Assembly (NCBI GenBank): GCA_964396845.1
Contig: CAYNGH010000039.1
Location: 1 to 22,878 of the forward strand
Length of the DNA: 22,878 nt
Direction: 5' to 3'
Source of the DNA: CAYNGH01 sp964396845
GTDB lineage: Bacteria > Vulcanimicrobiota > JAJTBE01 > CAYNGH01
In this document: positions 7,414 through 16,200 of the stretch, in pieces
Position numbering within the stretch: the stretch's first letter is position 1
Layout of the letters: every line of letters starts with the position of its first letter
Notes under the pieces: model-generated
What the model saw: the letters and a program-made list of their open reading frames with translations, nothing else
Told to the model about the DNA's origin: nothing
The model's database searches: none
Translations under genes and position numbers: made by a program

Positions 7414-8222
7414 TGGGAAGATTATCTGTTGCGGCATTTCTGCTGATTCTGCTGGCCCTGATGATACCTGAGTCTGTCAGTGCCAGCCAGAAGAGGCCCC
7501 TCTGTGTGGCTCACCGGGGAGGCGCTGCATATGCACCGGAAAACACCATCTCTGCCTTTAAGAATGCCATCAGAATGAAAGCTGACTATATGGAGCTGGA
7601 TGTTCATATGTCCCGGGACGGCCATGTGGTGGTAATCCACGATGAAACTCTGGATCGCACTACCAATGGCGTTGGTTTGGTCAGGGACATGTCCCTTGCT
7701 CAGCTGAGGGAGCTGGACGCGGGAAGCTGGTTTTCGAAGGAGTTTGAAGGAGAGAAAATTCCCACCTTAAGAGAAGCCCTGGAACTGGCCCGGGGCAGAA
7801 TCGGTGTGGTGATAGAGATAAAAAACGGCCCGGTTTTTTACGAAGGTATTGAAGAGGAGGTAGTGAAGCTGGTGGATGAACTGGAAATGGTTGAGGATGT
7901 CATAATAATCTCCTTTGACCATGCCAGCATCAGGAAGGCTCATCGGCTCAACCCGGATATTGCCGGCGGGATATTGTTTTATGGAAACATTCTTGATGTG
8001 GACAGGGTTGCCAGAAACAGCAAGGCACAGTTTGTCTGCCCCGGCTGGAAGCTTCTCACCCCGGAGATGATTTCCGACTGTCATGACCGCGGGCTGAAGC
8101 TGAACACCTGGACAGTGAATGACGAAGCAGTTATGACCCGGTTCATTCGGGAAGGAGTGGATATGATAACCACTGACAGGCCCGATGTGCTGATTCGCCT
8201 TATTGACGAGTTTCACAGGTAA
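7410..8222 (+). CDS. Exported glycerophosphodiester phosphodiesterase
   Basis: 270 residues. It begins with a signal peptide (LSVAAFLLILLALMIP, likely cleavage after VSA), so it is exported to the periplasm or cell surface. The mature part is a typical GDPD TIM barrel: AHRGGAAYAPENT (HRG and PENT), MELDVHMSRDG (E-x-D metal ligands), VVIHDETLDRTTNG (catalytic HD), VVIEIKNG, and near the C-terminus LNTWTVND plus ITTDRPD. All canonical catalytic and metal residues are present. It hydrolyses glycerophosphodiesters to glycerol-3-phosphate and an alcohol in phospholipid turnover or phosphate scavenging. The start overlaps the previous stop by 4 nt; GGGAGG lies 5 nt before the first ATG, and a second ATG follows at once. 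Confidence 0.93.
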   Translation: MMGRLSVAAFLLILLALMIPESVSASQKRPLCVAHRGGAAYAPENTISAFKNAIRMKADYMELDVHMSRDGHVVVIHDETLDRTTNGVGLVRDMSLAQLRELDAGSWFSKEFEGEKIPTLREALELARGRIGVVIEIKNGPVFYEGIEEEVVKLVDELEMVEDVIIISFDHASIRKAHRLNPDIAGGILFYGNILDVDRVARNSKAQFVCPGWKLLTPEMISDCHDRGLKLNTWTVNDEAVMTRFIREGVDMITTDRPDVLIRLIDEFHR

Positions 8223-8351
8223 TATAAGACAGGGTATGATAAATCGTCAGATTCAATAGATTCAACGAAGGAACTTTGGGATTTATAGCTAATTTTTATG
8301 GGGGGCCATTGGCTGGTTATTTATTTTTAACATAGAATTGGAGTGCAGTAT

Positions 8352-11300
8352 ATGGGGAAGGGCGGCCGAAAAAGAAGGTCATTCAAGTCCTTCGGCGACA
8401 CTTCTGAATTTAATAATGTCTATGCCAGGGTTGCAGAAACAGCCCTCACCGGTGGTGAAACTCAGGATGAATCCCCCGCTGAGGAGCCAGTTTCAAAAGA
8501 AACCACTGAAATCAAACTGCCCGATGAAAAAACAGGGGTTTATTCAGGATCTTCAGAGATCGAATATATTAAAGAAGATAAAACCCCCGACGCAGACAGA
8601 GAAGATGATATCGACACCCTGGAAGTGCCGGCTCAAATACAGGAAGAAGCCATATCCCAGGAGGAGAAATCTGACAGGGATGAAGAGGATATTGATAAAG
8701 CTGAAGATGCCCTGGACATATCATCTTCCAGGGAAGAAGCAGGCCCGACTGACAGACATCAGATTGCTGTCCCCAGGAAACCCCGGATAGACTTGGATTT
8801 GGGAGATGAAAAGGATCTTTCCAGCCCAGCAAAAACCCGGCTGATGCTGGATATTCCCGACACCTTGATTGTCCCCGAAGCCGAAGAAACACCGCCGGAG
8901 CCGGAAGCTGAGGTTGCCGAGTCTGAAGCCCGGACAGAAGAAACAACACCGGAACCGGAGCCTTTCAAGACAAAACTCATGCTGGAAGAACCCCGGGAAA
9001 CAGCACCAGAGCCGGAAGCTGAAGCTGCCGAGCCGGAAGCCCGGACAGAAGAAACAGCACCAGAGCCGGAAGCTGAAGTTGCCGAGCCGGAAGCCCGGAC
9101 AGAAGAAACATCGCCGGAGCCGGAAGCNNNNNNNNNNNNNNNNNNNNNNNNNNNNNNNNNNNNNNNNNNNNNNNNNNNNNNNNNNNNNNNNNNNNNNNNN
9201 NNNNNNNNNNNNNNNNNNNNNNNNNNNCTGAAGTTGCCGAGCCGGAAGCCCGGACAGAAGAAACATCGCCGGAGCCGGAAGCCCGGAAAGAAGAAACACC
9301 GCCGGAGCTGGAAGCTGAAGCTGCCGAGCCGGAGGCCCGGACAGAAGAAACGCCGCCGGAGCCGGAAGCCGAGGTTGCCGAGCCGGAAGCCCGGACAGAA
9401 GAAACAACACCGGAGCTGGAAGACAAGATCACAGAAGATGATGTCCAATGGAAGCCGGGGCAGGTCATTGAGGGCCTTTATGAAATTGAAGAAGAAGCCG
9501 GCACCGGTATTATGGGCAGGCTTTTTTCGGCCCGTCATACCCGCTGGGATCAACCTGTCATAATCAATCTGGTGGATCAGAGGGCAAATGCCGGAGGAGA
9601 TCCCGGCAGAGTAATTGATGCCTGCAAGAATTGGATACAGGCTGGTGCTCATCCCAATATTTCCGCTTGTTTCTATGCCAGGGAAATCAAAGGCAGGGTT
9701 CTGGTTGTTTACGAAAAGGCACCGGGAGTTTCCCTGGAAGAGTATTTTCAGAATGAAAACATCGGAAGCTGGCGTAGAGCACTGGATCTGTCCATTCAGA
9801 TCCTCGACGCTCTGGACTATTTCCACGAATCCGGTGGCATTCACGGATATCTGAATTTTCACAGCTGTATGGTTCACGCCAGCGGAACCTTGAAGCTGTC
9901 GCATCCGGGTATGATTTCCGGCTTTTATGGAATGGATGGCACCGATGAAACTGCCACGATCAAATCAGGAAAGGTTTACCTGTTTCCCGGTCAGCTGGCA
10001 GGGGATCCTGAATATGCATCTCCCGAAGTGATGCTGGGAACCATTGATGAACTGGGGCCTTGGAGTGATATTTACTCCATAGGGGCGATGCTTTACAGAA
10101 TGCTGACCGGGAAGCTCCCCACCCCGGTTCAGGGGCGAACCATCGAAGAAATTGCCAGGGATAAGACCAATAAACTTCCGAAAAACCCTGTTGAACTGGA
10201 AGAAGACATTCCCGGGCCAATGGCGGATTTTATTTTGAATTGTCTGGACAAGGAAAGAACAGTCCGGCCTCAGTCATATTCTGATGCCCGGAAAAAACTC
10301 GAAGACATATACTGCCAACTTGCGGAAAAAGAATATACCCGAACCCCACCAGTTAGGGAGAGCTTTCTCCCCGATTCCCTGAATATCCAGGCAACAGCCC
10401 TTGCAGACCTGGGGCGATGGCAGGAAGCAGTCGGACTCTGGGAAGAGGCCCTCACCACAAGGCCGGGACACATAGAATCCATCTACAACCTTGGCCTTAC
10501 CCGATGGAGGCATGGGCTTATCACCGATGACACCCTGGTAAAGATCCTGGTGGATCTTATTGATTCGGATCCCGGTCACTGGATGCCCAGGTATCTGCTG
10601 GGTATGGTTCACATGGAAAGATGCGATCACAGGGCTGCGGGCAAGGTGTTGAAAGGCCTTCAGGAAACCGACAACCAAAGACCCCAGGTGGAAAAAATCA
10701 ATGAATACTTAAAGAATAACTCCCGCCAGACCAGAAGACTTGCCAGGCTTTTCAAGGGTCATACTGCGCCGGTTTTTGCAGTAAGAATAAATACAGAAGG
10801 CACCCGAATTCTCTCGGGGAGTATGGACAAGACCCTGAAGGTGTGGGATGCCGACAATGGCAAATGCCTCAAGACCATTGAAGGCCACAGGGGTTATGTC
10901 AATGCCGTGGATATGAGTCCTGACGGCAAATTTGCCATCTCCGGCGGTGGCGAACTCATATCCGAGGATTTTGATTTAAAATACTGGGATCTGGAAAAAG
11001 GAACCGTCATCCACGATCTGCAGGGTCATGCGGGGCTGATTCGTTCCGTTGCCCTGGACACAGAAAAAAAGCTTGCTCTTTCCGGTGGCACTGATAATCT
11101 CATCAAGCTGTGGGACCTCCAGAAAGGCAGTTGCATTGAAACCCTTGAAGGACACCAGGAATGGGTCAACACCCTGGACTTTTCTCCTGACGGCTCCTAT
11201 GCCCTGTCAGGTTGCGGAACTCCCAGGGGCTCAAAAGACCGTACCCTGCGTCTGTGGGATCTTGAATCAAAACAATGTATCCGATCCCTCCGGGGACATA

Positions 11301-13138
11301 CAGGGTCCATCAATACTGCCTGCTTTTCCAGAGATGGCCAGTTCATCCTTTCAGGAAGCGGTAACCCTGGCGAACAACAGGACAACACTGTCCGGCTTTG
11401 GCTCGCCTCCTCGGGAGAATGCCTGCAACAGCTTTCGGGACACGAAGGACGAATCAACGGCGTGGCGTCAGGGCCGGATGGAAGGTATGCCCTGTCATGC
11501 AGTGAAGACAAATCCCTGCGGATCTGGGATCTGGAAACCTGCCAGTGCATCCGGACCTTTGTTGGGGTAAAAGGTGAAATCAACACTCTTAGCATCTCAG
11601 GGGACGGTTCCCTTGCCGTCACCGGCTGTGCCGATTCAACCCTCCAGCTGTGGGAAGTCAACCTGGGACAGGAATTTTTCCGGGCACATCATTTCCTTTC
11701 TATTCCCAATGCCCAGATCATTGACATTTCTGAAGATGAATATTTTGAAATCGGCATGTCCCGGGCACGACAGGCCATGGCTTTTCAGGATTACACCGCA
11801 GCAGCTCACTGGTTGCGGGAAGCCCGATCCCAGAAAGGCAAGGCTCGGGATTCCAAGGTAATGTCCCGCTGGGTTGAGCTTTACTCGAGGCTCCAGCGAA
11901 AGGAACCCCAGGGAGGCTGGGAGATCCGCACCTTTGAAACCGGCCAGGGTTCCGTCGGCAAGGTTCATTTCCTTGGCAGGAAAAACCTGGTGGTGTCAGG
12001 GGGGCAGGACGGCACTGTAAAGATCTGGAACCTGACAACCGGGGAACTGGCAATGACTCTTGATGCCGGCACCGGAAGCCAGGAAGGCGTCAGATCCATC
12101 TCCACCACCGGGGATGGTTCCCGGCTGGCGGTGGGGAATGCTTCATCTACGGGCTTCACCCTGTGGAACCTTGACACTGGAAAACAGGATCTCAAGCTCG
12201 ATGCATTCAAGAATCCCGGGCCTCTGAGGGTTCATTTCTCTCCGGAGGGTCGTCTTGTATTCTGCGCCAGTGGCCAGGAAAACTCCATCAAGATGTTTGA
12301 TGCTTTTGATGGTCGTCTTCTGCGGAAATACGAAGGCCACAAGATGGGAATTAACGACTTCATTCTGTCCCGGGATCAGCAGTATATTCTCAGTGCCAGC
12401 AAAGACAACACCATAAAACTCTGGGACCTTGCCGGTGGCAGATGCGTCCGCACCATAAAGAGCAAGAAACTCAAGGGAATATCCTCCCTGTGTCTTTCTG
12501 ACAACAGCAGGTTTGCCCTGTCGGCCAGTGCCGACAACAGCATACGCCTCTGGGATATTGAAAACGGCAAATGTATCTACATTATCAAACAGCTGGAATA
12601 TGACGTCAGCTCCCTGCATATGAGCAGTGATGCTCGTTATGCCCTTACCAACTATGGAGATACCCTCAAGATGTGGGATTTGTCCACAGGGCAGATTCTT
12701 CTTTCCCTGGAAGGTCATCGGGGCAGGGTCAATTCTGTTCTTCTCAGCTGTGATGGACGCCTGGCGCTTTCCGGATCCGATGACGGCACAATAAAACACT
12801 GGCTTGTTGACTGGAGCTTGGAGGATCGCCGTCCTGCGGAATGGGACGAAGGCGCCCGGACATACCTGGAAACATTCCTGGAGCTTCATACTCCCTTTGG
12901 GGCAGAGATTCCAGGTGGCGACAAGATAAACGAAAAGAAACTGCAGGCAGCCCTGGTTCGCCGGGGAAAGCCGACATGGACCGAGGAAGACTTCAAGGAG
13001 CTTCTCCATTACCTGGGATGCGTCGGTTATGGATGGCTCCGGCCAGAGGGAGTCCGCAAGGAGCTGGAAAAAATGTCCCAGGAAAGCCGGGAATCCTGGC
13101 TGACGAAGATGATCAACATATTTACCAGGGAAGTTTAG
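8352..13138 (+). CDS. Giant pseudokinase-TPR-WD40 (two propellers) protein with acidic repeat tether; interrupted by assembly gap
   Basis: One gene split by the N gap. Frames before and after agree if the true gap length is 2 modulo 3. The start is ATG 8352 with GGAG 8 nt upstream. Order: a charged N-terminus; an acidic Glu/Pro repeat tether (8895-9409); a kinase-like domain (about 9460-10310); a TPR-like segment (10375-10690); WD40 propeller 1 with seven blades (10745-11665); a helical linker (11671-11919); WD40 propeller 2 with seven blades (11920-12810); and a C-terminal ~90-residue module (12809-13077: DWSL, WDEGA, FLELHTP, GYGWL). The kinase domain keeps a glycine loop (GTGIMG, 9500-9517), a SPE motif and DIYSIG. 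It lacks the ATP Lys (VIIN at 9557-9568), the catalytic HRD (HGY, Tyr codon 9848-9850) and DFG (HPG), so it is a predicted pseudokinase. At least 1560 residues are visible, probably cytoplasmic. It is a paralogue of the next gene. Confidence 0.88.
8895..9409 (+). repeat. 54-bp tandem repeat encoding an acidic Glu/Pro/Ala tether
   Basis: Near-identical 54-bp units encode an 18-residue period of the form PEPEAEVAEPEARTEETx. Clear copies start at 8895, 9006, 9060 and 9114 (cut by the gap) and continue after the gap. They include one shortened 33-bp unit and one diverged interval (8949-9005) with a KTKLMLEEP motif that echoes KTRLMLDIP just upstream of the array. The protein segment is strongly acidic, low in complexity and predicted to be extended or disordered. 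The array probably caused the assembly break, so copy number is unknown. Confidence 0.9.
9128..9227. other. Assembly gap (100 N) inside the repeat array
   Basis: Exactly 100 N, which looks like a scaffold placeholder and not a measured length. The sequence on both sides is the same 54-bp repeat. Keeping the reading frame requires a true missing length of 2 modulo 3, so the 100-base value is not literal. Confidence 0.97.
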
Positions 13139-13256
13139 GTCGTATATCGCCAGCAACTGTTGAGATTCCCCCACCCTGTGGATGAGTCTGACAACTTCAC
13201 TTGGTGCCGGGTTATTTTCCCGGGACTCCAATTTAACAAATTTTTTCGGGGATCAC

Positions 13257-16200
13257 ATGAAATCATCAAGCATCATCAACAATAACACCAGGTGGCAGGT
13301 GGGGGATGTAATATCCCGATTATATCAGGTAACAGAAATCCTTGAGATGGACGGGTTCTTTGATGTTTACAAGGTTTTCCATCTCAGCTGGAAGACAGAC
13401 CTTATCATCAAGAGTCTTAAAGCTCCCCTGTGCAGTGATGAATCTCGTTGCGAGGAATTTGCCAACCAGTGCCGGGGATGGATCAGGCTTGGCCTTCACC
13501 CCAATATTGCCGGGTGTCATTATCTGGTAAACATTGACGGCTCTCCTTCCCTGCTGGTGGATTATATCAATGGCCAGACCTTGGAAGACTGGATTGTCCA
13601 AAGAAAGGTCATCAGCTGGAAAAGAATATTGGATATTGCCATCCAGTGCCTTGACGGTCTGGACTTTGCCCACAGGAAGGGTCAGATTCACAGAGATTTA
13701 AAGCCTTCCAGCTGTTTTATCACCCCGGAGGGATATGTCAAGCTCAAGGATTTTCAAATTGCTTCCAGTCTGGAGGTCCTGGGGAAACTGGCCCGGGATT
13801 ATTACCAGGCCGATGATGAAACAGCCCTGGGGGTTTCATCCCAGGGAATGGCGGGCACCCCGGCTTATATGGCCCCGGAGGTCTGGAGGGGGAGTCGTGA
13901 TTCCTTAGGCCCCTGGACAGATATTTATTCTTTCGGTGTGATGCTTTTTGAATTGTGTTGTGGCAGGAGGCCCTTCCAGGGAGGAACCCTGGAAGAGCTG
14001 GGCACAATGCACATGGAAAAACTGCCGGGCAGACCAAGAAATTTCAGTCCCGACATACCCATGGAGCTGTCGGATTTCATATTGCGGTGTCTTGAAAAGA
14101 ATCCCGAGAAACGATTTGAAGGTTGCAGTGTTGCCAGGGAAAAGCTGGTCAGTATATTCGAAAACCACACGGGGATTGATTACCGCCGGCAGAAGCCTGA
14201 CGAGGACAAACTAATTGTGGATGGCCTGAATAACCTGGCGGTTTCCCTGGTGGATTTGGCAGAATATGAAAAGGCGGCAGAGTGCTGGGAGATGGCCTTG
14301 AAGAGCAACCCGGCTCATCCCCGTTCAATTTATAATTACGGCCTTTTCCGCTGGAGAACCGGACAGGTTGACGAACTGACCCTCACCCAACAGCTCTCAG
14401 AGATTGTCCAGCTCAATCCAGATCAATGGTACCCGATATTCCTGCTGGGGCAGATGCAGATGGAACTGGACGATTATGACGGTGCCGTTCAGACCTTGAT
14501 GCAGATTATCGGCAGCGAATCAATCCCCAGGGAAGTGGGGGAAAACCTGACCCTGGCCCAGGATTTGAGAGTCAGCTCCATGCGGCTCCTTCAGACCATT
14601 CATTCGGTGGATCCCGTTCGTTTCGATTCTGTCAATATCAGCCACGACGGCAGAACCATCATATCAGGCGCTGAGGTCCTGCGGACAAATCTTCATGTAA
14701 TTCTCATATGGGAGGAATCCACTGGAAAAAGACTCAAAACCCTCAAGCCCCACGATGACAAGATCCTGTCGGTATGTTACAGCCCCAACGACAAATATGT
14801 CCTCTCGGGCAGTGCCGATACAACAGTAAAACTGTGGGATCCCTCCTCGGGGAGATGCCTCAGAACCTTTGCAGGGCATACCGGCAAGGTTCGCCATGTC
14901 TGTTTCAGTGATGACGGACAGCTGGCCCTGTCGGCCAGTGGCGATAAAACCCTGAGGGTGTGGGACATTTCTACGGGCAAATGTCTGGCAGTTCTTGAGG
15001 GTCACCATGATCAGGTAAACCGGGGGGTCTTTGTTTCGGGTAAAAATCGGGTCCTGTCCACCGGCAGGGACGGCGCCATCAAGATGTGGAATATCTCCAC
15101 GGGCAAATGTCTGGAAACCTTCAAGGGACATACCCTGGCCGCCACTGATATTACAGTTCATGGAAAAATGGATCTCGCCCTGTCGGGAAGCCTTGATGGG
15201 ACCTTCCGTCTGTGGGATATGAAGACGGGATTGGGCAGGGGCACATTGAAGGGGCACAATGCCGGGGTGACCACCGTTGACATTTCCTCCGACGGGAAAC
15301 TGGCTCTCTCGGGGGATCAGGACGGGGTCATAAAACTCTGGAATATTGAGCAGGGAGGATGCATTCACAGTTACCGGGGCCAAAAGGGCCATCTTTCCCT
15401 GGTGGGGATGGAACAGGATCGCTGGTTCGCCTTCTCACGGCGTTCTGAGGATACCTGTGAATTATGGCAGTTGTCATCCAATATAATACCATATCGGGCT
15501 CCCCTGATCCTCAGCCAGGTTTCCAACGAGTTGGTATCAGAATCTCCCGTTGCCCGCACAGTCCGCAATGCCGTTGAGGGTGCCCGAAAGGCCGTGGCAG
15601 AGGGTGATGTACTCTATGCGGCGGAGATTATCTCCCGGGCCAGGAATGAAAAAGGTATGGAACGCAACGAAGAGCTTCTGCGGTTCTGGAGTTCACTCTA
15701 CAGGTCCCTGCCCAGAACAGGCATTGGAGATATATGGGAATACAACACCCTGGAGGGGCATTCGGGGCATATACTGGATCTGTCGGTGGGCAGAAATTGC
15801 AGAAACATCCTTTCGGGCAGTGCCGACGGCACCCTTCGTCTGTGGGATATTGAATCGGGGCGTTGCCTGCAGGTATTCAAGGGACACACCAGAGAAGTCA
15901 ACAGTGTTTTCCTGGGATGTGACGGCCTGCATGCCATTTCCGGGAGCGCGGATAACACCATCAAGCTCTGGGACATCAACACGGGAATTTGCAAGAAAAC
16001 CCTTGAAGGCCATACCGATACGGTAACCCAGGTTCTCCTGACCCATGACGGCAGTTTTGCAATATCAGGGTCCGGTGGAAACGATTGTAGCATAAGACTC
16101 TGGGAAACTGCCACGGGACGATGTCTTCGAACCCTGTCGGGACAGGGAAGCACTGTCAATTCCCTCTGCCTGAGCATTGACAGCCGTTACCTTCTGTCGG

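Noticed and set aside
8223..8351. Promoter for the giant gene pair
   Set aside because: The region is AT-rich and could hold one, but no -35/-10 pair with good spacing and match was found.
8759..9904. Long minus-strand open frames across the Glu/Pro repeat
   Set aside because: They arise from the repeat's biased codons and the N run. The plus-strand frame joins smoothly into the kinase-like domain.
13139..13256. Possible terminator CCGGG-TTATTTT-CCCGG between the two giant genes
   Set aside because: The stem is only 5 bp and the T-run lies about 18 nt further on, so it is not convincing. The genes are more likely cotranscribed.
13136..13256. Read-through of the TAG ending the first giant gene
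   Set aside because: The following in-frame codons show no domain similarity and the C-terminal module is complete before the TAG, so this is an ordinary stop.
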